A program made the position numbers and the translations under genes. Below are positions 27,509 to 37,236 of a DNA stretch of 64,000 nt, in pieces. Within the stretch, counting starts at the first letter, position 1, and each line of letters starts with the position of its first letter. The notes under the pieces were generated by a model. The model was not told where the DNA came from. It saw only the letters and a list, made by a program, of their open reading frames with translations, and searched no databases. Origin of the DNA: Pseudomonas sp. 14P_8.1_Bac3 (GTDB lineage: Bacteria > Pseudomonadota > Gammaproteobacteria > Pseudomonadales > Pseudomonadaceae). Where the stretch lies: positions 62,001 through 126,000 of the forward strand of contig NZ_JANLOD010000032.1 in the NCBI RefSeq assembly GCF_025466085.1, given 5' to 3'.

Positions 27509-28342
27509 ATGAGCACGTTGAAGTGGGTTCGTGGCGTTAATGGCACCTTGGGCTGGTTTGCACCGAAACTGATCGCGAGCAAAATGCGAGTGGCTTTCAT
27601 GACGCCGCGGGATTTGCCGCCGCGTGATTGGGAACTGCCGCTGTTGGCAAAATCCGAGCGCATCACCTTGCGCTTTGGTCTCTCGGCTTTGCGCTGGGGG
27701 CAAGGCCCGGCGGTGTTGCTGATGCACGGTTGGGAAGGCCGGCCGACGCAGTTCGCCAGCCTCATCACGGCGCTGGTGGATGCCGGGTATACCGTAGTGG
27801 CTCTGGACGGTCCGGCCCATGGCCGATCGCCCGGTCGCGAGGCAAACGTCGCACTGTTCGCCCGCGCCATGCTTGAGGCCGCCGCCGAGTTGCCACCGCT
27901 GCAGGCTGTCATCGGTCACTCGATGGGCGGCGCCAGTGCGATGCTGGCGGTCCAGTTGGGCCTGCGCACCGAAACCTTGGTGACCATTGGCGCGCCGGCA
28001 CGGATTCTCGGGGTTCTACGAGGTTTTGCTCGCTACGTGCGGCTGCCGCCAAAAGCCCGTTCAGCATTCATTCGGCAAGTCGAAAGAGACGTCGGCATGC
28101 GCGCAGCCACCCTGGATGTCGCGCACTATCAGCTCGACATGCCTGGTCTGATCGTTCATGCGGAAGATGACTGCTTCGTCCCGGTCAAGGAATCCCAACT
28201 GATTCACGAGGCCTGGTTCGACAGCCGCTTGCTGCGACTGGAAGAGGGTGGTCATCAGCGGGTACTGGCCGACCCTCGGGTGATTGATGGCGTGTTATCA
28301 CTGCTGGCCGGGCGCAGCCTGCAATCGCGCCAATTGGCTTGA
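27509..28342 (+). CDS. Alpha/beta hydrolase
   Basis: 277 residues, cytoplasmic. LLMHGWEGRPTQF forms the oxyanion region, S in VIGHSMGGASA is the nucleophile, D in HAEDDCFVP and H in GGHQRVL complete the triad. Substrate unknown; the TetR gene ahead and a thioesterase behind suggest handling of an ester or acyl-CoA. The three genes run in the same direction with short gaps. Confidence 0.85.
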   Translation: MSTLKWVRGVNGTLGWFAPKLIASKMRVAFMTPRDLPPRDWELPLLAKSERITLRFGLSALRWGQGPAVLLMHGWEGRPTQFASLITALVDAGYTVVALDGPAHGRSPGREANVALFARAMLEAAAELPPLQAVIGHSMGGASAMLAVQLGLRTETLVTIGAPARILGVLRGFARYVRLPPKARSAFIRQVERDVGMRAATLDVAHYQLDMPGLIVHAEDDCFVPVKESQLIHEAWFDSRLLRLEEGGHQRVLADPRVIDGVLSLLAGRSLQSRQLA

Positions 28343-28390
28343 TCATCCGTTACACTGCCCCGGTCGACATCATCTGACCGGGAGTGGGGC

Positions 28391-28828
28391 ATGGGCTGGG
28401 ATCGGGCAACGCCATTTATCATTGATCTGGAAGTGGCCGCCGAGGACATCGACGGATTGGGGCACGCCAATAATGCGGTGTACGTGACCTGGCTCGAGCG
28501 TTGTGCCTGGCGCCACTCTCAGCGGCTCGGCCTGGATTTGGTCGAGTACCGCCGTCTGGATCGGGCGATGGCCGTGGTGCGACACGAGATCGATTACCTG
28601 GCCGCGGCCTACGAGGGCGATCAGCTGCAATTGGCGACCTGGATCGTCGATTGGGACCAGCGGCTGAAAATGACCCGGCACTTCCAGCTCAAACGCCCGA
28701 GCGACAACACCACGCTGTTGCGCGCACAAACCACGTTTGTCTGCATCGAGCTGTCCACCGGCAAGCCAAAACGCATGCCGGTCGAATTCATCGAAGGTTA
28801 TGGCCCGGCGCTGCACGTCACGATCTAG
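28391..28828 (+). CDS. Hotdog acyl-CoA thioesterase (YbgC/4-HBA-CoA thioesterase type)
   Basis: 145 residues, single hotdog domain. The family signature DIDGLGHANNAVYVTWLERC carries the catalytic Asp and helix start. It hydrolyses acyl- or aroyl-CoA thioesters. 48 bases separate it from the hydrolase gene. Confidence 0.87.
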   Translation: MGWDRATPFIIDLEVAAEDIDGLGHANNAVYVTWLERCAWRHSQRLGLDLVEYRRLDRAMAVVRHEIDYLAAAYEGDQLQLATWIVDWDQRLKMTRHFQLKRPSDNTTLLRAQTTFVCIELSTGKPKRMPVEFIEGYGPALHVTI

Positions 28829-28933
28829 GTTGATCCCTTCGCGGGCAAAGACGCCACCACCCTGTCTGACGAAATACCTTTAGAGACCTGAAACCAGTAA
28901 ACTGCCGCACGTTTTTCGTCGAGTGTGTTTTTC

Positions 28934-29893
28934 ATGCAAATTGCTTTGGCGCCCATGGAGGGGTTGGTCGATAACATCCTGCGGGACGTGCTGACTCGCG
29001 TGGGCGGTATCGATTGGTGCGTGACCGAGTTCATCCGGATCAACGACCAGTTGCTCACCCCTGCCTATTTCCACAAGTTCGGCCCTGAGCTGCTGACGGG
29101 CGCGCGTACCGCGTCTGGCGTGCCCCTGCGCGTGCAGTTGCTGGGTTCCGATCCGGTATGCCTGGCGGAAAACGCGGCGCTGGCCTGCGAGTTGGGCTCA
29201 GAAGTCATCGACCTGAATTTCGGTTGTCCGGCCAAGACCGTCAATAAATCCCGGGGCGGCGCGGTGTTGCTCAAGGAGCCCGAGCTGCTGAACCAGATCG
29301 TCGAGCATGTCCGTCGTGCCGTTCCGGCGCACATTCCGGTTACCGCGAAAATGCGCCTGGGCTTCGACAGCCCGGATGGCTCGCTGGTCTGCGCCACCGC
29401 CCTGGCCGAAGGCGGCGCCGCGCACATCGTGGTGCATGCGCGGACCAAGACCGACGGCTACAAGCCGCCGGCACATTGGGAGTGGATTCCTCGGGTGCAG
29501 GACGTGGTCAAGGTGCCGGTGTTCGCCAATGGCGACATCTGGAGCGTCGAAGACTGGCGCCGTTGCCGCGAAATCAGCGGCGTGGACGACATCATGCTCG
29601 GTCGCGGACTGGTTTCGCGGCCGGACCTGGCCCGGCAAATTGCCGCCGCCCGTGCCGGTGGCGAAGTGCTCGAGATGAGCTGGGCCGAATTGCTGCCACT
29701 GGTCCAGGACTTCTGGCTGCAGGCCAAGGCGCAGATGACGGCACGCCAATCGCCAGGTCGCCTGAAGCAATGGCTGGCCATGCTGACCCGCAATTATCCC
29801 GAAGCGGTCGAGTTGTTTACGCTGCTGCGCCGTGAGACCGAGCTCGATCAGGTCTCGCGTTTGCTGGGGTTGCAGGTGGCTGAAGCGGCCTGA
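28934..29893 (+). CDS. dusC: tRNA-dihydrouridine(16) synthase
   Basis: 319 residues, Dus family. [20 protein letters not shown] starts it, and catalytic Cys98 lies in [16 protein letters not shown]. The APMEG start and [11 protein letters not shown] mark the DusC (U16) branch rather than DusA. ATG at 28934 is preferred over the in-frame GTG nine bases earlier. Confidence 0.92.
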   Translation: MQIALAPMEGLVDNILRDVLTRVGGIDWCVTEFIRINDQLLTPAYFHKFGPELLTGARTASGVPLRVQLLGSDPVCLAENAALACELGSEVIDLNFGCPAKTVNKSRGGAVLLKEPELLNQIVEHVRRAVPAHIPVTAKMRLGFDSPDGSLVCATALAEGGAAHIVVHARTKTDGYKPPAHWEWIPRVQDVVKVPVFANGDIWSVEDWRRCREISGVDDIMLGRGLVSRPDLARQIAAARAGGEVLEMSWAELLPLVQDFWLQAKAQMTARQSPGRLKQWLAMLTRNYPEAVELFTLLRRETELDQVSRLLGLQVAEAA

Positions 29894-29913
29894 AAAAAAT
29901 TTCAAAAGATGCT

Positions 29914-29941
29914 CTTGAAAAGCAATTGGCGATCCTTATCT
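29914..29941 (+). promoter_or_regulatory. Sigma-32 (heat-shock) promoter of ibpA
   Basis: CTTGAAA at 29914-29920 matches the -35 consensus exactly; after 13 bases, CCTTATCT at 29934-29941 matches CCCCATnT at five of seven fixed positions. Transcription would begin near 29948, giving a leader of about 65 bases. Confidence 0.75.
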
Positions 29942-29984
29942 AGGGATTACGCGATGCCGAACTCGGGTCGCGGAGACAAAAAAC

Positions 29985-30016
29985 TTGCTGATTGTTTTCA
30001 GGAGATTTGAATCATG
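29985..30016 (+). promoter_or_regulatory. ROSE-like RNA thermometer over the ibpA ribosome site
   Basis: TTGCT at 29985-29989 can pair with the Shine-Dalgarno AGGAG at 30000-30004 across a 10-base loop, leaving the G-G mismatch typical of ROSE elements. It would hide the ribosome site at low temperature and melt on heating. ROSE-like thermometers are known for ibpA genes in Pseudomonas. Confidence 0.72.
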
Positions 30017-30460
30017 ACTACTGCATTTTCCCTGGCCCCACTGTTCCGTTCCTCGGTAGGCTTCGACCGTTTCAACGACTTGTTCGAAACCGCCCTGCGC
30101 AACGAGCCAGGCAGCACCTACCCACCTTACAACGTTGAAAAACACGGTGACGATCAATACCGCATCGTCGTGGCGGCAGCCGGTTTCCAGGAAGAAGACC
30201 TGGACCTGCAAGTCGAGAAGGGTGTGCTGACCATCAGTGGTGGCAAACGTGACGCGACCGAGGGTGTGACCTTCCTGCACCAGGGCATTGCCCAGCGCGC
30301 GTTCAAGCTGTCGTTCCGCCTGGCCGATCACATCGAGATCAAGGCCGCCGACCTGCGTAACGGTCTGTTGAGCATTGACCTGCTGCGCGTGATTCCGGAA
30401 GAGGCGAAAGCCAAACGCATCCCGATCAACGGGGAGCAAAAGCCGGCTCTGCAGCACTAA
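30014..30460 (+). CDS. ibpA: Small heat-shock protein IbpA (Hsp20)
   Basis: 148 residues. N-terminal arm FDRFNDLFE, the alpha-crystallin domain from PPYNVEKHGDDQYRIVVAAAGF to LADHIEIKAADLRNGLLSIDL, and a C-terminal IPI motif (RIPI). ATP-independent holdase that binds unfolding proteins on aggregates. Controlled by a sigma-32 promoter and an RNA thermometer just upstream. Confidence 0.95.
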   Translation: MTTAFSLAPLFRSSVGFDRFNDLFETALRNEPGSTYPPYNVEKHGDDQYRIVVAAAGFQEEDLDLQVEKGVLTISGGKRDATEGVTFLHQGIAQRAFKLSFRLADHIEIKAADLRNGLLSIDLLRVIPEEAKAKRIPINGEQKPALQH

Positions 30461-30472
30461 GGCCGAGCAATG

Positions 30473-30499
30473 AAAAGGGCGCCAATGGCGCCCTTTTTT
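30473..30499 (+). terminator. Terminator of ibpA
   Basis: AAAAGGGCGCC-AAT-GGCGCCCTTTTTT, 12 bases past the stop. Confidence 0.92.
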
Positions 30500-30519
30500 G
30501 TGCCCGATCCCCCGATCCC

Positions 30520-30622
30520 TGTAGGAGCGAGCACGCTCCCGATGGACCCACAGGCACCGCAGGCTGTCAGAAAAACCGCATTATCGTTGGCGCTTTTTCG
30601 CGAGCAAGCTCGCTCCTACAGG
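30520..30622. repeat. REP-like inverted pair
   Basis: TGTAGGAGCGAGCACGCTCC at the left and GCGAGCAAGCTCGCTCCTACA at the right, 60 bases apart. Less regular than the other pairs; the right copy ends two bases before the stop codon of the GGDEF-EAL gene. Confidence 0.75.
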
Positions 30623-30623
30623 T

Positions 30624-33600
30624 TTACTTCAGCAATTTTTGGAAGGCTTGCACTGGCAACGGTTCGCTGTGCAGATACCCCTGATAAAAATGGCAACCCA
30701 GCCCCTGCAAGAACTCCAGCTGCTCGGGCGTTTCCACTCCTTCGGCAATCACTTTCAACTCCAGGCTGCGGGCCATGGCGACAATCGCGCGAATGATCTC
30801 GGCGTCATTGGGGTCGGTGGTGGCGTCGCGGATGAACGACTGGTCGATTTTCAAGGTGTCGACCGGCAGGCGCTTGAGGTAAGTCAACGAGGAATAACCG
30901 GTGCCAAAGTCGTCCATGGCGAAGCTCACGCCGAGTTTTTTCAGGCGACGCATTTTGCTGATGGTGTCTTCCAGGTTCTGGATAACGATGCCTTCGGTGA
31001 TTTCCAGCTTCAGCAGTGAAAACGGCAAACCGTGGCTGCTGAGGCTGTGCTCGATGCGCTCGACGAAGTCGTTCTGGCGGAATTGCCGCGGGCTGATGTT
31101 CACGCACAAACTGAAATTCAGCGGGTCGATCAGGCCCTTGGCAATCAATTGTTTAAAAGCATCGCAGGCTTCGTCGACGATCCAGGTGCCGACTTCCAGA
31201 ATCAGCCCGCTGTCTTCCAGCACCTTGATGAACTCGGCCGGGGATTGCGCGCCCAGCTCGGGGTGATTCCAGCGCACCAGCGCCTCGGCACCGACGATGC
31301 GATTGTCCCGCGCGTCGACCTGGGGCTGGTAGTGCACATCGAATTCGCCCCGGGAAAGCGCCAGGCGTAAATCGGTTTCCATGCGCAGGCGTTCACTCGC
31401 GGCCTTCTGCATGGTGTTGTGGTACATCTGCGTGGTGTTGCGGCCGGAGTCCTTGGCCCGATACAGCGCGATGTCGGCGCGTTTGAGCAGGTCGGTCGGG
31501 GTCGAGCCGTGATCGGGAATCAACGCAATGCCGATACTCGGGGTGACCTGCAGGCGCTGGCCGTCGAGAAACATCGGTTCCGACAGCAGTTCGCGCAAGG
31601 TGTCGGCCAGTTCGCGGACCTGGGCGGAGACCTCATTGCGCGAACCTTCAAGACCACTGAGCAGTACCACGAATTCGTCGCCGCCCAGCCGCGCCACGGT
31701 GTCCTCCATGCGCACGCTCGCTTCGAGGCGCGCGGTGATGATCTTCAGCACCGTGTCGCCCACCGGGTGGCCGAGGGAGTCGTTGATGTGCTTGAAGTGG
31801 TCGAGATCGAGAAACATCAGGGCGCCGCGCAGGTTGTGGCGCTTGAGCAGGGCGATCTGCTGGCTCAGGCGGTCCATCAACAGCGCGCGGTTGGGCAGGT
31901 TGGTTAGTGGGTCGTGGTAGGCCAGGTGACGGATCTGCGCTTCGGCGTTTTTCAAAAGGCTGACGTCTCGCGCGGTCAACAGCAGGCAGGCGGTTTCATT
32001 GAGGGTGATCGGCTCGACTGACACTTCGACCGTCAGCAGTTCGCCGCGCTTGTTGCGCCCGAGCATTTCCTGGTGGTGCACCCGACCCTTGAGTTGCAGC
32101 TCGGCCAGCAGCGCCGAACGCTGTTTTTCTTCGGCCCAGATTCCGACTTGATACACCGTGCGGCCGACCACTTCATCGGCGCGATAGCCGGTCAGGCGAC
32201 AAAAGCCATCGTTGACTTCCAGGTAGCGCCCGGTGTCGCGTTCGGTAATGGTGATGGCGTCGGGGCTGGAGTGGAAGGCTTTGGCGAATTTCTCTTCGCT
32301 GGCCTTGAGGGCCGCTTCCGAGCGTTGTTGCTGGGTGATATCGCGCAACGTGGTGACGATGCACGGCTGGTCGCCCACACTGATCTGCCGGCTGGAAATC
32401 ACGCAAGTCAGCGATTGGCCATCCTTGTGCTGAACCACGATCGCCACGTTGTTCAGGCCCTGTTCACGAATGACTTGCTCGATTCGCCGCAGGCTTTTGG
32501 CCGACGCGTCCCACAGGCCGATTTCGTCGGCGCTGCGGCCGATCACCTCGGCGGTGCTCCAGCCGAACGTCTGGGTGAAGCTGGAATTGATTTCGATGAA
32601 CTGGCCCGTGTCCTGGCGGGTGACGCAGATCGGGTCCGGGCTGACCTGGAACAGGGTGGCAAACTTCTCTTCCGAAGCGACCAGTTTCTGTTCGCGCTCC
32701 ACCTGATCGGTAATGTCCAGCAAGGTGCCGGCCATGCGCACCGGGATGCCGTTTTCGTCACGGTAGAGGCGGGCGCGGCTTTCCAGATAGCGCGAGGTGC
32801 CGTCCTCCAGCTGCACGCGATAGGTCAGCTGATAGTTGCCCGCCGGCCCTTCGCGCAGGCTGCGATAGGCGTCGCGCATCGTGTTGCGTTCTTCACCGGG
32901 CACGCCTTCGAAAAACGCTTCGAACGATTCGTGAAAGGGTTTGGCGTCCAGCCCGTGCAGTTGCGCGGCCCGGGCCGAGCCGTAGAGCATGCCGCTGGGA
33001 ATGTGCCAGTCCCAGGTGCCGAGTTGTGCCGAGTCCAGTGCCAGGTCGAGGCGTTCCTGGCTGTCTTTCAAGGCATGCTCGGCGGCCTTGCGTTCGGTGG
33101 TGTCGAGGAAGGTGCTAAGCAGATAGGGTTGGCCCTCGAGTTCGACTTTTTGCGCACTGAGGATGCCATCGTGGACCTGGCCATTGCTGGCGCGGAACTG
33201 CACCTCCATGCTGATCAGCTCGCCTTTGGCCTTGGTCGCCTTGACCAGTTTTTCCCGCTGCTCCGGGTGCACCCACAGGCCCAGTTCGACGGTGGTGCGG
33301 CCAATCGCGTTTTGTACCGGCCAGCCGAACAGGCTTTCGAAATACTGGTTGGCCTCGGTGATCAGGCCGTCTTCCTGGCGGGTCAGTAACACCATGTTCG
33401 GGCACAAGTGAAACAGCGTCGCGAAGCGTTTTTCCGAGCTACTCAGCGCCTGTTCGCGCTGGCGCTGGTGCGTGATTTCACGGATCACCCCGATCATCCG
33501 TGGCCGGCCGTCCTTGTCCGGCAGCAGGCTGCCACTGATTTCCAGCCAGTGCAGGCTGCCGTCGGGCCAGCGGATGCGGTGGTGCATCGCCTGCTCCAGC

Positions 33601-33902
33601 GGTGCGCCGGCAATCACGGCGTGGAAGGCGCGAATGGTTTTCGCCCGGTCCTCGAGCGGCAGCAGGTCGAGGTATTCCAGATCGGCAGGCAACGGCTGGC
33701 GCGGGTCGAAGCCGAACAAGGCCTGGGTCCCCCGCGACCAACTGATCTGCCCGCGCTCGATGTCCCAATACCAGGCGCCCAGGCGTGCGCCGTTGAGGGC
33801 GGCCAGCAATTGCGGCGCGCTTTCCCAGCTCTGCTCGGAGCGCTTCGGATCAAGCGCCTGAATTCGTGGCATCGGCGGAATACGGTCAACAGATTTCGGC
33901 AT
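30624..33902 (-). CDS. Multi-PAS GGDEF-EAL cyclic-di-GMP enzyme
   Basis: 1092 residues, no membrane span. Five PAS domains in series occupy about residues 30-660, each ending in a linker of the type 'RQREQALSSSEKRF'. GGDEF follows with RLGGDEFVVLL and an RxxD I-site (RMED) five residues ahead, then a full EAL domain (EALVRWNHP, CVNISPRQF, LEITEG, DDFGTGYSSL, EGVET). Both catalytic sites look intact, so it could make and break c-di-GMP with one activity dominating. The ATG at 33902 with AAGG upstream is used rather than the earlier TTG. Ligands of the PAS domains are unknown. Confidence 0.92.
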   Translation of the reverse strand: MPKSVDRIPPMPRIQALDPKRSEQSWESAPQLLAALNGARLGAWYWDIERGQISWSRGTQALFGFDPRQPLPADLEYLDLLPLEDRAKTIRAFHAVIAGAPLEQAMHHRIRWPDGSLHWLEISGSLLPDKDGRPRMIGVIREITHQRQREQALSSSEKRFATLFHLCPNMVLLTRQEDGLITEANQYFESLFGWPVQNAIGRTTVELGLWVHPEQREKLVKATKAKGELISMEVQFRASNGQVHDGILSAQKVELEGQPYLLSTFLDTTERKAAEHALKDSQERLDLALDSAQLGTWDWHIPSGMLYGSARAAQLHGLDAKPFHESFEAFFEGVPGEERNTMRDAYRSLREGPAGNYQLTYRVQLEDGTSRYLESRARLYRDENGIPVRMAGTLLDITDQVEREQKLVASEEKFATLFQVSPDPICVTRQDTGQFIEINSSFTQTFGWSTAEVIGRSADEIGLWDASAKSLRRIEQVIREQGLNNVAIVVQHKDGQSLTCVISSRQISVGDQPCIVTTLRDITQQQRSEAALKASEEKFAKAFHSSPDAITITERDTGRYLEVNDGFCRLTGYRADEVVGRTVYQVGIWAEEKQRSALLAELQLKGRVHHQEMLGRNKRGELLTVEVSVEPITLNETACLLLTARDVSLLKNAEAQIRHLAYHDPLTNLPNRALLMDRLSQQIALLKRHNLRGALMFLDLDHFKHINDSLGHPVGDTVLKIITARLEASVRMEDTVARLGGDEFVVLLSGLEGSRNEVSAQVRELADTLRELLSEPMFLDGQRLQVTPSIGIALIPDHGSTPTDLLKRADIALYRAKDSGRNTTQMYHNTMQKAASERLRMETDLRLALSRGEFDVHYQPQVDARDNRIVGAEALVRWNHPELGAQSPAEFIKVLEDSGLILEVGTWIVDEACDAFKQLIAKGLIDPLNFSLCVNISPRQFRQNDFVERIEHSLSSHGLPFSLLKLEITEGIVIQNLEDTISKMRRLKKLGVSFAMDDFGTGYSSLTYLKRLPVDTLKIDQSFIRDATTDPNDAEIIRAIVAMARSLELKVIAEGVETPEQLEFLQGLGCHFYQGYLHSEPLPVQAFQKLLK

Positions 33903-33968
33903 TGGCAAGCCTTGGGCTGAATTGGGCGTTAAGCACAGGAATTCGCGGCTCTATAGGCGTAGCACAAG

Positions 33969-34859
33969 TTAGCCCTGAGTCCCTGGCAGATCGATTTGTG
34001 CGTCCAGCAAAGCCATGAAGGCCCGTGCTGCGTTCGACAGCGTCCGTTCGGTGTGCAAGATATAGCCTAGCTCGCGAGTCAGTTGTATGCCCGGCAAGGG
34101 TATTCGCGCAACCTGATCGTCGAGCATGGTGCGAGGCAACACGCTCCAGGCCAGGCCGATAGAGACCATCATCTTGATGGTTTCCAGATAATTCGTGCTC
34201 ATGGCGATGTTGGGCGTCAGGCCTTGGGCTTCAAACAGGCGCTGGACGATGTGGTGAGTGAACGTGTTACCGCCGGGAAACACCGCCGGATGCAAGGCGA
34301 TGTCCGCCAGGCTGACGGCGCCATTGCTGATCAGTGAATGTTCCGGGGCGACCACGAAATCCAGCGGGTCGTCCCACACTGGCGTGGCTTTGACCAGGGC
34401 GTGGGGTTCCGGCGCCAGGGTGATGACCGCCAGTTCCGCGCGGCCATGGAGAATCTCTTCGTAGGCCACTTCCGAATCGAGGAACTGAATATCCAGCGCC
34501 ACTTGTGGGTAGCGGCGGGTGAACTCCCTTAGTAGAGGTGGCAAACGGTGCAGGCCGATGTGGTGACTGGTGGCCAGCGTCAGGCGCCCGCCGACCTCGC
34601 CGGTCAGGTTGGTCAGGGCGCGGCGCGTGTCGTCCAGCACGTTCAGGATCTGATAGGCCCGTGGCAGCAAGGCGCGGCCGGCCTCGGTCAGGCCGACTTC
34701 GCGACCCAGGCGGTCAAACAGTCGCACCTTTAATTGCTGCTCCAGGCCTGCAATGCGCTTGCTGATCGCCGGTTGCGTCAGGTGCAGCCGTTCGCCGGCG
34801 CCGGAGAAGCTGCCTGTCTCGGCGATGGCAATAAAGGCATTGAGGTTGGCGAGGTCCAT
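33969..34859 (-). CDS. LysR-type transcriptional regulator
   Basis: 296 residues. N-terminal winged HTH (MDLANLNAFIAIAETGSFSGAGERLHLTQPAISKRIAGLE), linker and periplasmic-binding-like effector domain. It is divergent from leuC, the classic position of a LysR regulator of the adjoining genes; a role in leucine biosynthesis is inferred. A GGA precedes the ATG at 34859; the frame is open a further 30 bases upstream but without a ribosome site. Confidence 0.9.
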   Translation of the reverse strand: MDLANLNAFIAIAETGSFSGAGERLHLTQPAISKRIAGLEQQLKVRLFDRLGREVGLTEAGRALLPRAYQILNVLDDTRRALTNLTGEVGGRLTLATSHHIGLHRLPPLLREFTRRYPQVALDIQFLDSEVAYEEILHGRAELAVITLAPEPHALVKATPVWDDPLDFVVAPEHSLISNGAVSLADIALHPAVFPGGNTFTHHIVQRLFEAQGLTPNIAMSTNYLETIKMMVSIGLAWSVLPRTMLDDQVARIPLPGIQLTRELGYILHTERTLSNAARAFMALLDAQIDLPGTQG

Positions 34860-35006
34860 TGCAGTATTCCAGTTGGTTATCCAAAGCATAAAAAATATGA
34901 ATTTGAGTTATTTAATGTAACCCCCTAGGATCGACCTCACAAGCCAAAGGGTTATTGAATTGTTCAAAGCCCGGGGCATAGAAACAAGCTGATGAGGAAC
35001 CGTCTG
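34860..35006. promoter_or_regulatory. Divergent LysR/leuC control region
   Basis: 147 bases including an AT-rich core (CATAAAAAATATGAATTTGA, then TTATTTAATGTAA) in an otherwise GC-rich region. This is where promoters and LysR binding sites would be; no single T-N11-A site stands out. Confidence 0.5.
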
Positions 35007-36425
35007 ATGGCCGGCAAAACGCTCTACGACAAGCTCTGGGATTCGCACTTGGTTAAACAGCGCGACGATGGCTCGGCGCTGATCTATATCGATCGTCACA
35101 TCATCCACGAAGTGACGTCGCCGCAAGCCTTTGAAGGCCTGCGCCTGGCCGGGCGCAAGCCTTGGCGCATCGATGCCAACATCGCGACCCCGGACCACAA
35201 CGTACCGACCACCCCGGAGCGCAAGGGCGGCATCGAAGCCATTGCCGACCAGGTCTCGCGTTTGCAAGTCCAGACCCTCGACGACAACTGCGATGAATAT
35301 GGCATCGTCGAATTCAAGATGAATGATGTGCGTCAAGGCATCGTCCACGTTATCGGTCCGGAGCAGGGTGCGACCTTGCCGGGCATGACCGTGGTCTGTG
35401 GCGACTCCCACACCTCGACCCACGGCGCATTCGGCGCCCTGGCTCACGGTATCGGCACTTCCGAGGTCGAGCACGTGCTCGCCACCCAGTGCCTGGTCGC
35501 GAAGAAAATGAAGAACATGCTGGTCCTGGTCGAGGGCAAGCTGCCGTTCGGCGTGACCGCCAAGGACATCGTCCTCGCCGTGATCGGCAAGATCGGCACC
35601 GCCGGCGGTAACGGCCATGCCATCGAATTCGCCGGTAGCGCGATTCGTGATCTGTCGGTCGAAGGCCGCATGACCATCTGCAACATGTCCATCGAGGCCG
35701 GCGCTCGCGTGGGTCTGGTGGCGGCCGACGAAAAGACCGTGGCCTATGTGAAGGGCCGCCCATTCGCCCCGAAAGGCGCGGAATGGGACTTGGCCGTCGA
35801 AGCCTGGAAAGACCTGGTATCCGATACCGATGCCGTGTTCGACACCGTCGTTGAACTCGACGCCACTCAGATCAAGCCGCAAGTCAGCTGGGGCACCTCG
35901 CCCGAGATGGTACTGGCCGTTGATCAAAACGTACCGGACCCTGCCAAGGAAGCCGATCTGGTCAAGCGCGGTTCCATCGAGCGCGCCCTGAAATACATGG
36001 GGTTGACCGCCAATCAGGCGATCACCGATATCCAGCTGGACCGTGTTTTCATCGGTTCCTGCACCAACTCGCGGATCGAGGATTTGCGCGCTGCAGCGGT
36101 CATCGCCAAGGGTCGCAAAGTGGCCTCGACCATCAAGCAGGCGATCGTGGTGCCGGGTTCGGGCCTGGTGAAAGCGCAGGCCGAATCCGAAGGCCTGGAC
36201 AAGATTTTCCTCGAAGCCGGTTTTGAATGGCGTGAACCGGGTTGCTCGATGTGCCTGGCGATGAACCCGGACCGCCTGGAGTCGGGTGAGCATTGCGCCT
36301 CGACGTCCAACCGTAACTTTGAAGGCCGTCAGGGCGCCGGTGGTCGTACCCACCTCGTGAGCCCGGCCATGGCCGCCGCCGCGGCGGTAAACGGTCGTTT
36401 CGTCGACGTCCGTGAATTGATCTGA
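35007..36425 (+). CDS. leuC: 3-isopropylmalate dehydratase large subunit
   Basis: 472 residues, aconitase family. It isomerises 2- to 3-isopropylmalate in leucine synthesis with LeuD. Cluster cysteines are in GSCTNSR and CSMCLA; the start [14 protein letters not shown] is typical. ATG at 35007 has AGGA eight bases before it; an ATG at 34992 lies in frame. Confidence 0.96.
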   Translation: MAGKTLYDKLWDSHLVKQRDDGSALIYIDRHIIHEVTSPQAFEGLRLAGRKPWRIDANIATPDHNVPTTPERKGGIEAIADQVSRLQVQTLDDNCDEYGIVEFKMNDVRQGIVHVIGPEQGATLPGMTVVCGDSHTSTHGAFGALAHGIGTSEVEHVLATQCLVAKKMKNMLVLVEGKLPFGVTAKDIVLAVIGKIGTAGGNGHAIEFAGSAIRDLSVEGRMTICNMSIEAGARVGLVAADEKTVAYVKGRPFAPKGAEWDLAVEAWKDLVSDTDAVFDTVVELDATQIKPQVSWGTSPEMVLAVDQNVPDPAKEADLVKRGSIERALKYMGLTANQAITDIQLDRVFIGSCTNSRIEDLRAAAVIAKGRKVASTIKQAIVVPGSGLVKAQAESEGLDKIFLEAGFEWREPGCSMCLAMNPDRLESGEHCASTSNRNFEGRQGAGGRTHLVSPAMAAAAAVNGRFVDVRELI

Positions 36426-36435
36426 GGAGCGCAGC

Positions 36436-37080
36436 ATGAAAGCTTTTACCCAGCACACCGGTCTTGTCGCGCCTTTGGATCGTGCCAACGTCGACACCGA
36501 CCAGATCATTCCGAAGCAGTTCCTGAAGTCGATCAAGCGCACCGGTTTCGGCCCCAACCTGTTCGATGAATGGCGTTATCTGGATGTAGGCCAGCCGTAC
36601 CAGGACAACTCCAAGCGCCCGCTGAACAAGGATTTCGTCCTCAACGCAGAGCGTTATCAAGGCGCCAGTGTATTGCTGGCTCGCGAGAACTTCGGTTGCG
36701 GCTCCAGCCGTGAACACGCGCCGTGGGCGCTGGAAGAGTACGGTTTCCGCAGCATCATCGCGCCGAGCTATGCCGACATCTTCTTCAACAACAGCTTCAA
36801 GAACGGCTTGCTGCCGATCATCCTGAGCGACGCCGAAGTGGATGAGCTGTTCCAGCAGGTTGAAGCAAATCCGGGTTATCAGTTGCAGGTCGACCTGCAA
36901 GCCCAGACCGTGACCCGTCCGGACGGCAAAGTGTTGAAGTTCGAGATCGATGCATTCCGCAAGCATTGCCTGCTCAACGGCCTGGACGACATCGGCCTGA
37001 CCTTGCAGGACCACGAGGCGATTGCGACGTTTGAAGGCAAGCATCGGGCGAGCCAGCCGTGGTTGTTTCGCGATGCGTGA
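36436..37080 (+). CDS. leuD: 3-isopropylmalate dehydratase small subunit
   Basis: 214 residues, swivelling domain partner of LeuC. Motifs: [24 protein letters not shown] and [15 protein letters not shown]. Ten bases after leuC, with GAGGAG before the ATG; one operon. Confidence 0.96.
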   Translation: MKAFTQHTGLVAPLDRANVDTDQIIPKQFLKSIKRTGFGPNLFDEWRYLDVGQPYQDNSKRPLNKDFVLNAERYQGASVLLARENFGCGSSREHAPWALEEYGFRSIIAPSYADIFFNNSFKNGLLPIILSDAEVDELFQQVEANPGYQLQVDLQAQTVTRPDGKVLKFEIDAFRKHCLLNGLDDIGLTLQDHEAIATFEGKHRASQPWLFRDA

Positions 37081-37109
37081 TTGATCCGAGATTGATGTAG
37101 GCCACTCCG

Positions 37110-37192
37110 GCCTCATCGCTAGCAGGCTAGCTCCCACAGGATTTGTGGTATGTCCTAGATCCAATGTGGGAGCTAGCCTGCTAGCGATGGCG
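37110..37192. repeat. Variant REP inverted pair (CTAG type)
   Basis: CATCGCTAGCAGGCTAGCTCCCACA faces TGTGGGAGCTAGCCTGCTAGCGATG. Compared with the other REP units, CGAG/CTCG is replaced by CTAG on both arms, so pairing is kept. Confidence 0.85.
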
Positions 37193-37236
37193 GCAGTAAA
37201 GACACCGCAAGACTCACCCCAAAAAGGAAGTCCCCC

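Noticed and set aside
34908..36557. Long open frame antisense to leuC
   Set aside because: It mirrors codon bias of leuC in a high-GC genome, has no ribosome site and no protein family.
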